Source of the DNA: Scatosoma sp900555925
Lineage (GTDB): Bacteria > Bacillota > Clostridia > Christensenellales > Borkfalkiaceae
Length of the DNA stretch: 64,000 bases
Assembly: GCA_959603585.1 (NCBI GenBank)
Contig: CAUGYD010000001.1
Span: 124,001-188,000 of the forward strand
Reading direction: 5' to 3'
The number at the start of each line of letters is the position of its first letter. Position 1 is the first letter of the stretch. The position numbers and the translations under genes are program-made. Under the pieces are notes generated by a model. It saw only the letters and a program-made list of their open reading frames with translations, made no database searches and was not told where the DNA came from. Below, in pieces: positions 7,062-14,403 of the stretch.

Positions 7062-7451
7062 ATGGAAATCATGATGCTGCTGCTGTTATACTATCTTTCG
7101 CAAAACCCGGATTTTCCCGAAAGGGTTAAACCGCTCATGGGACAGCTGAAAAACTCCGAGGAGATGCTGAAATTTCTGAACGACCTTTCCCGTTTCTCCG
7201 ATATTTTTTCCCTGTTCAAAAAGCAGGAGGGCGGTCCCGACGGTCCCGATCGCCCCTCCCGCCCGCAAAGCGGCGGCCCGAATGCTCCGAACGCGCCGCC
7301 CAACGGAACAGGCGACCCGAACGCTCCCGACGGCGGCGCGCCCCATTCTCCGCCCCCGAAGCGGGAAAAAGAAAATCCGCAAACCCCGACGAGCGGGATC
7401 GCGGATGAATTTATCGAACAATGTCTGGAAAAATATTTTAAGCGTCATTGA
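7062..7451 (+). CDS. Small protein with helical ends and a Pro/Gly/Asn-rich linker
   Basis: 129 residues. The N-terminal module (1-50) is helical: LLLLYYLSQNPDFPERVKPL, then NSEEMLKFLNDLSRFSDIF. Residues about 55-110 form a low-complexity linker of PDGPD, PNAPN and GDPNAPDGG units. A final amphipathic helix (ADEFIEQCLEKYFKRH) closes the protein. No SD precedes the ATG; a TATATT box at 7050-7055 ends 6 bases before it, so this may be a further leaderless gene, but no convincing -35 is visible. The 3' end overlaps the convergent GNAT gene by 7 bases. Function unknown. Confidence 0.7.
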   Translation: MEIMMLLLLYYLSQNPDFPERVKPLMGQLKNSEEMLKFLNDLSRFSDIFSLFKKQEGGPDGPDRPSRPQSGGPNAPNAPPNGTGDPNAPDGGAPHSPPPKREKENPQTPTSGIADEFIEQCLEKYFKRH

Positions 7452-7978
7452 AGCGGGCGCGCCGAACTGTTATAAATCAGGCCGTAGGAATCCAAATCCT
7501 TTCCGCCGCCGAAGGGATCGAAGCCCCATTGGCGCTCGACGGAGAAGCCGCATTTTTCATGTACGGCGAGGGAGGGAAAATTGTTTTTGGCCACGTTGTC
7601 CCGAACGACGAAAGCGCCGCGTTCCGAAAGAGCAGAAATTATGCCCTTCAAGAGCGTTCGGGCATAACCCTTTTTCCGCTCGTCCGTCCTCGTCTCCAAG
7701 GCCTCTATATAGTACGACCTCGGCGAAAGAGACAACGCATACAGCCGAAGAGCGGATACCCATTTCCCGTCCGCTTCGAGGACATAGCATACATTCCCCG
7801 CTTCGGGAAAAAATTCCGAAGCGAGATACTCCGAAAAGGCGGCCTCGGTCTTCTTCAAAGCATCTTTTTCCGTACAATCGGGAAAAAATCGGCGGGAGTT
7901 TTCCCGATTGCTCTCCTCGTATATTTTCATCAGTTTTTCATATTCCGTTTTTCCGCAGCTTTTCAGCGCAAGCAGCAT
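7445..7978 (-). CDS. GNAT family N-acetyltransferase
   Basis: 177 residues with a GNAT fold: ALETRTDERKKGYARTLLKG (about 94-113) carries the acetyl-CoA pyrophosphate-binding R/Q-x-x-G-x-A/G-like loop (RKKGYA), followed by NFPSLAVHEKCGFSVERQWGF, the usual C-terminal strand region. The substrate is unknown. GGAGGAGAAAAA precedes the ATG. The 3' end overlaps the end of the convergent gene at 7062-7451. Confidence 0.85.
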   Translation of the reverse strand: MLLALKSCGKTEYEKLMKIYEESNRENSRRFFPDCTEKDALKKTEAAFSEYLASEFFPEAGNVCYVLEADGKWVSALRLYALSLSPRSYYIEALETRTDERKKGYARTLLKGIISALSERGAFVVRDNVAKNNFPSLAVHEKCGFSVERQWGFDPFGGGKDLDSYGLIYNSSARPLQ

Positions 7979-8082
7979 TTTTTCTCCTCCGCGGCCGCTC
8001 GGACAAACCGCGGCGCGCCTTATCGTGTACGCAAATCATGAGATAGGAATCGTTCCCGTTTGGAAGCGGCGGGACTTTTTTG

Positions 8083-8781
8083 TTATACGATGGAAAATCC
8101 CCCGTTCACGGGCAGATCGATGCCCGTGACATAGTCGTTTTCATAGAGAAACCATACGGCTTTGGCAACGTCCTCCCCGCGCCCGATCCTTTCCAGAGGG
8201 ATTTCCTCGCGCAGAGCCTCCATATCGCCGTCGGACAGCCGCGCGTTCATGCGCGTATCTATCACGCCGGGAGAGACGCTGTTGACGCGGATTCCGGAAG
8301 GTCCCAGCTCTTTTGCAAGAGCTTTCGTAAACCCCAGCAGAGCGGCTTTGGAGGCGGAATAGACGCTTTCGCAGCTCCCGCCGACCTCTCCCCAAACGGA
8401 AGAAATGTTGACGATGAGCCCGCTCTTTTTTTCGATCATTGCGCGCGAAGCCTCGCGGGCACAGAGAAAGGCGCCCCCGACGTTCACCGCAAACAAACGG
8501 CTCCACTCCCCGAAAGATACATCCTGTATTTGTTTGAACAGGGAAATGCCCGCATTGTTGACGAGAATATCCACGTTTCCGACGTGCCCGAACAGAGCCC
8601 GTACCTGCGCCTCGTCGGAGACGTCGGCTCGAAAGACGTCTATCCCTTCCGCGGCGCTTTCCGCGGCGCTCTGTTCGTCCGAGGAATACGCCGCGCATAC
8701 GAAAAAGCCCCTTCTGAGAAACTCCCGAGCGATTTCCCTGCCGATTCCCCGCGTTCCGCCCGTGACAAGCACCTTTTTCAT
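8083..8781 (-). CDS. Short-chain dehydrogenase/reductase, FabG-like
   Basis: Classical SDR of 232 residues: NAD(P)-binding GGTRGIG (8-14), NNAG near 77-80, catalytic Ser in NISSVWG, YSASK with catalytic Tyr and Lys, and SPGVIDT. It resembles 3-oxoacyl-ACP reductase, but no fatty acid genes are nearby. Its ATG overlaps the stop of aroK (8778-8781), so it is the last gene of the shikimate cluster. Whether it reduces a shikimate-pathway metabolite or is simply a passenger cannot be told from sequence. Confidence 0.85.
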   Translation of the reverse strand: MKKVLVTGGTRGIGREIAREFLRRGFFVCAAYSSDEQSAAESAAEGIDVFRADVSDEAQVRALFGHVGNVDILVNNAGISLFKQIQDVSFGEWSRLFAVNVGGAFLCAREASRAMIEKKSGLIVNISSVWGEVGGSCESVYSASKAALLGFTKALAKELGPSGIRVNSVSPGVIDTRMNARLSDGDMEALREEIPLERIGRGEDVAKAVWFLYENDYVTGIDLPVNGGFSIV

Positions 8782-9317
8782 TTCGTACCTGCCTCGTTCG
8801 TTTTCCGAAGATATTCCCGAACGACCGAAATCACTTCCCGCGCGTTCTCGTCCGCCGACTTTCCGTCCACATCGACGATAAAATCGGCGACATGCTCGTA
8901 TACGGGCGCGCGTTCTTTTAAGAGCTCCGAAAGCCGCTGGGCGATTCCGCCCGCCTCCGCTTTCAGGAGCGGGCGATCGTCATACACTCTCAACCGCCCG
9001 ACGAGCGTTTCCAAAGAAGCCCTCAGAAACACGATTTTTCCGTTTTTCTGCAAGAGCTCGTTATTTTCCCGTTTGAGAACAAGCCCGCCGCCCGTGGAAA
9101 TGATGAGGTTATCCTTTTCCGAAAGCTCTTTAACGATTCCCGACTCCAGCTTGCGGAAATACTCTTCCCCGTAATACTCGAAAATATCGGAAATATCGCC
9201 GTAGCGATCGACGATCATCTGATCGGTGTCGTACCATCTTCGTCCCGTCGCTTCGGCGATCTTTACGCCGACCGTCGTTTTTCCTGCGCCCATCATGCCG
9301 CAAAGAATGAGATTCAT
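8778..9317 (-). CDS. aroK: Shikimate kinase
   Basis: Phosphorylates shikimate to shikimate 3-phosphate with ATP. The 179-residue protein has the Walker A GMMGAGKTTVG (7-17), the shikimate-binding DTD (31-33), STGGG (about 74-78) and RPLL in the lid region. Length fits the family. The start directly abuts the aroQ stop. GGAGGGCAAAAATAA within the end of aroQ supplies the SD. Confidence 0.94.
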   Translation of the reverse strand: MNLILCGMMGAGKTTVGVKIAEATGRRWYDTDQMIVDRYGDISDIFEYYGEEYFRKLESGIVKELSEKDNLIISTGGGLVLKRENNELLQKNGKIVFLRASLETLVGRLRVYDDRPLLKAEAGGIAQRLSELLKERAPVYEHVADFIVDVDGKSADENAREVISVVREYLRKTNEAGTK

Positions 9318-9764
9318 TTATTTTTGCCCTCCGAAATTCGCTTTGAGTCCCGCTATCGCGGCGATATAGCTCGCCGCCCCGAACCCGAACACGACGCCGC
9401 GGCAGACCTCGGACAATACGCTGTGGGAACGGAACGTCTCCCGCGCGCAGATATTGGACATATGCACTTCCGCCACGGGAATATCGATGGCGGCAATCGC
9501 GTCGCGGAGCGCATAGCTGTAATGCGAATACGCGCCCGCATTGAGCACGACCGCGTCGCAGGAATGCTTCAAAAATACCTCGTGGAGCTTATCGCAGAGC
9601 GCTCCTTCGAAGTTGCTCTGAAAAAATTCCGTTTCGTCTCCGTTTCGCGCGCAATACGCGGCGATTTTTCCTTCAATATCCGAAAGGGACTCGCTGCCGT
9701 AGACGCTCTTTTCCCGAAGCCCCGTCAGATTGAGATTGACCCCGTTGATGATGAGAAATTTCAT
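9318..9764 (-). CDS. aroQ: 3-dehydroquinate dehydratase, type II
   Basis: Type II dehydroquinases convert 3-dehydroquinate to 3-dehydroshikimate. The 148-residue length fits. Catalytic elements are present: Arg17 and Tyr22 in LREKSVYG, the His of NAGAYSHYS, and the EVHMSN block with the general-base-linked His. The family GPNLN loop reads GVNLN, and the second His of the SNIHARE motif is Cys here (SNICARE); that position is not the main catalytic one. The start lies in a triple repeat of TTCATATCGTT (plus-strand sense), with GAGGTAACGAT supplying the SD. Confidence 0.93.
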   Translation of the reverse strand: MKFLIINGVNLNLTGLREKSVYGSESLSDIEGKIAAYCARNGDETEFFQSNFEGALCDKLHEVFLKHSCDAVVLNAGAYSHYSYALRDAIAAIDIPVAEVHMSNICARETFRSHSVLSEVCRGVVFGFGAASYIAAIAGLKANFGGQK

Positions 9765-9806
9765 ATCGTTACCTCTTTCATATCGTTACCGTATGTTCAT
9801 ATCGTT
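9759..9806. repeat. Triple short direct repeat at the aroQ start
   Basis: The 15-bp TTTCATATCGTTACC occurs at 9759-9773 and 9776-9790; a partial third copy (TTCATATCGTT) is at 9796-9806. On the minus strand each copy carries an AACGATATGAA with an ATG, but only the copy nearest aroQ opens a long frame. Confidence 0.85.
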
Positions 9807-9812
9807 TTGCGT

Positions 9813-10610
9813 TTATTGCGTTCTTTGCAGATATTCCGCGTATAACGCCTTCGCCTCCTCGGCGCATTCCTTCCTGCCGAGATACAGACAATCGGAAAAA
9901 TACGCCTGATAGAACAGCATGGCGCCGCCCGAAAGCGTCTTTTTGCCCCGTTCCCGCGCGAGCCGTAAAAATTCCGATTCCGCGGGCCGATAGATGAGAT
10001 CCACCGCCGTCAGACACTGATTCAGCTCCTCGCCCGCGACGGGGGATTGCCCCGTACTTTCGTGCATGCCCACGCCCGTGCAGTTGATGAAAATATCGCA
10101 GGGGACGACGCTCTCCGCTGCCTCTACGCCGAGTTCTTCGCACGCTTCTTTAAGGAGGCGGCGGTTCCGCCGATACAGGAGCACGCGGGCGCCCGCGGCT
10201 TTGAGCGCCGCGGCCGTGCTCCTGCCTGCGCCGCCCGCGCCGAGTACGAGAACGCTCTTTCCCCGAACGGTTATTCCCGCGCCTTCCAGCATGAGAAGAA
10301 AGCCCTTCCCGTCGGTATTGTATCCCGCCTTTTCGGCGGATACGACCGTATTCACCGACCCGTAAGCCGCCGCGTCCCCTTTTATGCTTTTCAGATACGG
10401 AAAGATACTCCGTTTATAGGGAATCGTAACGTTGAACCCGTCCGTCTCGTTCAACAGGCGTTCCGCCGCGCGGCAGAACTCCGTTTCGGGAACGGAAACT
10501 TTCTCGTAATCGCATTCCGTTCCCATTTTTCCGAGGATGAAGCGGTGAATTTTTTCGCTGTCGGACAGGGACACGTCCCTGCCCAGAAGCGCCAGACGCA
10601 ACTTTTTCAT
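9813..10610 (-). CDS. aroE: Shikimate dehydrogenase
   Basis: Reduces 3-dehydroshikimate to shikimate with NADPH. 265 residues. The catalytic Lys is in NVTIPYK, the catalytic Asp in YNTDGKGF, the nucleotide-binding loop is LGAGGAGRS, and the late GGAMLFYQA carries the conserved Gln. The N-terminal substrate motif, usually HSxSPxxHN, is degenerate (VSLSDSEKIH), although a Ser-x-Ser remains. The start is 7 bases after the aroA stop. Confidence 0.93.
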   Translation of the reverse strand: MKKLRLALLGRDVSLSDSEKIHRFILGKMGTECDYEKVSVPETEFCRAAERLLNETDGFNVTIPYKRSIFPYLKSIKGDAAAYGSVNTVVSAEKAGYNTDGKGFLLMLEGAGITVRGKSVLVLGAGGAGRSTAAALKAAGARVLLYRRNRRLLKEACEELGVEAAESVVPCDIFINCTGVGMHESTGQSPVAGEELNQCLTAVDLIYRPAESEFLRLARERGKKTLSGGAMLFYQAYFSDCLYLGRKECAEEAKALYAEYLQRTQ

Positions 10611-10617
10611 TTTTCCC

Positions 10618-11865
10618 TCACTGTTTCAAAAGCTCGAAAAATCCGGGGAAGGAAATGGCGCAGCATTCGGGTTTGTCGATGTTTCCCCCGCGTTCCGAAG
10701 CCATGAGCCCGACCGCCGCCGTCATGGCGATTCGGTGATCGAGGTAGCTTTCTACGTCCCCTCCCGGCAAAGTTTTTCTGCCGCGGATCACGAATCCGTC
10801 CTCCGTCTCGATGCAGATCCCGCCGAGCGCGGCGATCATCTCGGAGGTCGTGCGGATACGGTCGCTCTCTTTGAGCCTGAGTTCCCGCGCGCCCGAAATG
10901 CGGCTTTCTCCGTCGGCAAAGGCGCACAGGAGCGCGATGAGCGGCAGTTCGTCTATCATGGCGGGGATTTCTTCGGCCGTCAGGGCAATGCCGCGCAAGG
11001 GAGATTTTTCGACGAGGATATCCGCCGTTTCCTCTCCGCCCGAAAGCCGTCTGTTCAACGCGGTATATTTTACGCCGAGTTTGTCGAAAGCCCGCAGAAT
11101 CCCCGTTCGGGTGGGATTGAGCCCCACGTTTTTGGAGAGCGTTTTCCCCTTCAAAGCGCCGAGGGCCATAAAATACGCGGCGGAGGAAATGTCGGCGGGA
11201 ACACAGACGTCGGCGGCCTTCAAACGGCTCTTTTTCACGCGCACCGTAAGTCCGTCCACGGAAATGTCCGCGCCCATGGCGGAGAGCATGCGTTCCGTAT
11301 GGTCTCGGGATTTCTGCGGTTCGGTCACGCGGGTTTCCCCCTCCGCGGAGAGTCCCGCCAGAAGGACCGCGCTCTTTACCTGCGCGGAAGCGACGCGGAG
11401 CGTAACGTCTGCGCCGTGCAGAGGCGCGGGATATACGTATACGGGCGCACGGCCCGCCGACGTGCGCACGTCGGCGCCGAGGTGGGACAAAGGCAGGGCG
11501 ACGCGCTCCATGGGACGAGAGGAAAGGGACTCGTCCCCCACCAATTTCGCCTCTATCCCCTTTCCCGCCGCAAAGCCGATCAAAAGGCGCATGGTCGTTC
11601 CCGAATTTCCGCAGTTGAGGTTCACCCCCGTGCGGAAATGAGGCGTACCGCGCACGCGCAGCGTCGTGCCGTCTATCTCTATTTCCGCGCCCAAAGCGCG
11701 CATGCATTGACAGGTGGACAGGCAGTCCCCGCCCATCAGGGCGTTAGTAATCACCGCCTCCCCTTCCGCGCCTCCGTTCAGCATAATGGCGCGGTGCGTA
11801 ATCGATTTATCTCCCGGCAAATCGAACTCGCCCTCGAAACGCTCCACAGGTTTTATCGTCTTCAT
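10618..11865 (-). CDS. aroA: 3-phosphoshikimate 1-carboxyvinyltransferase (EPSP synthase)
   Basis: Joins shikimate 3-phosphate and PEP. 415 residues. PGDKSITHRAIML (18-30) holds the catalytic Lys and Ser/Arg contacts; NCGNSGTTMRLL carries the PEP loop; SAQVKSA, the DELPLIALLCAF block with catalytic Asp, and RLKESDRIR are all present. Length and motifs agree with active enzymes. A 60-bp gap separates it from aroB upstream. Confidence 0.95.
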   Translation of the reverse strand: MKTIKPVERFEGEFDLPGDKSITHRAIMLNGGAEGEAVITNALMGGDCLSTCQCMRALGAEIEIDGTTLRVRGTPHFRTGVNLNCGNSGTTMRLLIGFAAGKGIEAKLVGDESLSSRPMERVALPLSHLGADVRTSAGRAPVYVYPAPLHGADVTLRVASAQVKSAVLLAGLSAEGETRVTEPQKSRDHTERMLSAMGADISVDGLTVRVKKSRLKAADVCVPADISSAAYFMALGALKGKTLSKNVGLNPTRTGILRAFDKLGVKYTALNRRLSGGEETADILVEKSPLRGIALTAEEIPAMIDELPLIALLCAFADGESRISGARELRLKESDRIRTTSEMIAALGGICIETEDGFVIRGRKTLPGGDVESYLDHRIAMTAAVGLMASERGGNIDKPECCAISFPGFFELLKQ

Positions 11866-11925
11866 CTTCGTTCAGTCCCTTTTCTTTATTCTCTTTCGTC
11901 CGTTTACTTTTTTTCGTCCGCTTGT

Positions 11926-13044
11926 TTATCTGAGCATGCGGTTTTCGTTTTCCGCCGTTCCGACCCCGTCTTTCCACCGGGCGGCGAGCCGTTCCAATCC
12001 GTCCCGATATTCAGGGAAGGGCAGGGAGAGCATAGCCCATTTTCCCCTGTCCGCCGCGACAGCCATCCGAATCAGGCCGTCGTCCGTATTTTTTTTGTCC
12101 GACCTCGCCTTTTCCGCGGCCTTTCCGATCGTATCAAAATCCGGCGCCTGTCTCGGCGGGACAGCCAATGCCCGACGGACGATCCGCATGAGCTCTCCGC
12201 CGTATTCTTCCCCGCAGACGCCGTATTTTACCGCCAAGGCAGTCTCAAACCACATTCCCCAAAGCACGCTTTCCCCGTGCGACATCGAAGAGGAAAGCTC
12301 TAAGGCGTGTCCCGTGGTATGGCCGACGTTGAGGGACTTTCTCTCCCCCGTCTCTTTTTCGTCCGCCTCTACCACGCGCGCCTTATGTTTTATGCACGGC
12401 GCAAGGAGGGAAGTGAGAAATTCTGCTCCGCCGCTTTCGCATATATCGATATTCTCCATAGCTTTCAGTCGGTCGAAAATTTCCTCGTTCAAGGCGGCGT
12501 ATTTTACGATTTCCCCCAATCCGCATTTGATTTCCCGAGGGGGGAGAGTCGAGAGGAAATCGGGGTCTACCACCACTTCGCAGGGCTGATGAAAAGCGCC
12601 GACGATATTTTTGACGCCGCATAAATCCACCGCGGTCTTTCCTCCCACGCCGCTGTCCACCTGCGCGAGCAGGGTGGTCGGCACCTGAACGCAGGAAATC
12701 CCGCGCATGTAGAGCGCTGCAGCCAGTCCTCCGATATCCCCCACGACGCCGCCGCCCACGGCGAAAAGCCGCGAAGAGCGGTGTAATCCGACGCGCGTCA
12801 TTCGGGTAAGAATTTCCGATAAGGTTTCAAAATTTTTGCTCTCTTCCCCGGCGGGGAGGACGAATATTTCGCTCTTTGCGAAATATTCGGAAAAAAACGT
12901 TCCATAGAGAGAAAAGACGTTGGAATCGGTCACGACGAAGTTTCTCTGTCCCTCCGTGAGGCGGGGAAGTCTCTCTTTCGCCGCACCCCGACCGATATAG
13001 ATTTCCCCTTTCAAAGACGGCGCATTCAGTTCGATTTTTTCCAC
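11926..13044 (-). CDS. aroB: 3-dehydroquinate synthase
   Basis: Cyclises DAHP to 3-dehydroquinate with catalytic NAD and a divalent metal. VGGGVVGDIGGLAAALYMRG is the NAD-binding block, followed by PTTLLAQVDSGVGGK, and the metal-site regions GEIVKYA and NVGHTTGHALE (His ligands) with SHGESV are intact. I chose the GTG at 13044: AGGAGGGCTCGCT gives a 7-base spacing, whereas the ATG at 13083 has its only SD-like sequence about 22 bases away. This gives 372 residues, close to family length. Confidence 0.93.
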   Translation of the reverse strand: MEKIELNAPSLKGEIYIGRGAAKERLPRLTEGQRNFVVTDSNVFSLYGTFFSEYFAKSEIFVLPAGEESKNFETLSEILTRMTRVGLHRSSRLFAVGGGVVGDIGGLAAALYMRGISCVQVPTTLLAQVDSGVGGKTAVDLCGVKNIVGAFHQPCEVVVDPDFLSTLPPREIKCGLGEIVKYAALNEEIFDRLKAMENIDICESGGAEFLTSLLAPCIKHKARVVEADEKETGERKSLNVGHTTGHALELSSSMSHGESVLWGMWFETALAVKYGVCGEEYGGELMRIVRRALAVPPRQAPDFDTIGKAAEKARSDKKNTDDGLIRMAVAADRGKWAMLSLPFPEYRDGLERLAARWKDGVGTAENENRMLR

Positions 13045-13159
13045 AGCGAGCCCTCCTCTTTTTTCAAAGAAAGTTTTTTCCATTCACTTACATTCACGCC
13101 GCCTTCCTCCTTCTTTTTTCAAAGCGCAATCCGTTTTGTCTTTTCCGCTTAAAAAATAT

Positions 13160-14293
13160 TCAGGGCAGGCGGGAATATCTTTCTTTCACCTCTTCCATGG
13201 TATCTCCGCCCAACCGTTCGGCCACCGTTTCGGCCAAGACTTCCGCAACGGCGGCTTCCGCGATGATTTCGAGCGCGAAAATCGCGCAGACGTCGCTCCG
13301 TTCGGAGGCGGCCACGGCGGATTTTTTCGTCGAGATGTCCACGGTCTGCAAGCCCTTCATCAATGTAGGAATGGGTTTCATGGCGACGCGGAGGACGATT
13401 TCTTCCCCGTTGGACATTCCGCCTTCAATTCCGCCGGCACGGTTAGTTTTCCGATAAAAGGCGCGGGTCTTTTCGTCGCAGAAAATTTCGTCGTGAACTT
13501 CTTTCCCGCTCGCGGAAGCCGCGCCGAAACCCATGCCGACCTCCACGCCCTTGACGGCCTGAATACTCATCAGGCCGCGCGCGAGACGGGCGTCCAGCTT
13601 GTCCGAATACGTCATGGGACTCCCGAAGCCGCTTTTGAGCCCGCGGACGCGGATTTCCGCGACGCCGCCGGCCGTATCGCCCTCCGCTTTCAAGGCGGAA
13701 ATTTTTTCCTCCGCCGCTTTTTCCGATTTCTCGTTCAGCATGCCGAGGCTGCGGGAACGGCTTCCCTTTATCTCGTCGAACGTATACCGTCCCTCGTCCT
13801 TTATCCCGCATACTTCCCGAACATACCCCGCGATTTCTATACCGAGCGCGGAAAGATAACTCCTGAACACGCTCCCCGCGGCCACTCGGACGGCCGTTTC
13901 GCGCGCGGACGCGCGTTCCAGAATGTTGCGCGCATCGGTCTGCGCGTATTTCAAAACGCCCGACAGATCGGCATGCCCCGGTCTGACCTTCGTCAACGTG
14001 CGCGCGGAGACGTCGCAGGGCTCGTCCGACATAATCGTTTTCCAATTTTCATAATCCCGATTATAGATACACAGCGCTACGGGACTTCCCAATGTCTCGC
14101 CATTCCTGACGCCCGCGAGAATTTCAACCTTGTCCGTCTCGATTTTTTGCCGCGCGCCCCTGCCGAATCCGCTCTGACGGAATTTAAGTTCCTCGTCCGC
14201 CCGCGCCTTGTCGATTTTCAAATGCGCGGGCAGCCCCTCGATAATGGCCACAAGCGCTTTCCCGTGCGATTCGCCCGCCGTCGTGAGTTTCAT
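13160..14293 (-). CDS. aroC: Chorismate synthase
   Basis: Makes chorismate from EPSP using reduced FMN. 377 residues from MKLTTAGESHG at 14293. Signatures: GESHGKALVAIIEGLP, GRGARQKIETDKVEILAGVRNGETLGSP (quoted by parts), RPGHADL, RASARETAVRVAAG and the C-terminal GIEGGMSNGEEI. A GGAGG with 6-base spacing supports this start; a GTG/ATG extension at 14323 lacks an SD. First gene of the aro cluster, 110 bp after the clpC stop, with no clear terminator between them. Confidence 0.96.
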   Translation of the reverse strand: MKLTTAGESHGKALVAIIEGLPAHLKIDKARADEELKFRQSGFGRGARQKIETDKVEILAGVRNGETLGSPVALCIYNRDYENWKTIMSDEPCDVSARTLTKVRPGHADLSGVLKYAQTDARNILERASARETAVRVAAGSVFRSYLSALGIEIAGYVREVCGIKDEGRYTFDEIKGSRSRSLGMLNEKSEKAAEEKISALKAEGDTAGGVAEIRVRGLKSGFGSPMTYSDKLDARLARGLMSIQAVKGVEVGMGFGAASASGKEVHDEIFCDEKTRAFYRKTNRAGGIEGGMSNGEEIVLRVAMKPIPTLMKGLQTVDISTKKSAVAASERSDVCAIFALEIIAEAAVAEVLAETVAERLGGDTMEEVKERYSRLP

Positions 14294-14403
14294 GTTCCGC
14301 CTCCTTTTTTCCTTCTTTTGCAAAGCGGCCCGCCGCGCTCTTTGGTCGGCACGGCAAGCCGCACGCTCGTTTTCCGCCGAAAGGCCTTTACGCCCCGGCT
14401 CGT

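Noticed and set aside
10735..12303. 522-codon plus-strand frame across aroA and aroB
   Set aside because: Antisense shadow in GC-rich coding DNA; the aro genes are complete on the other strand.
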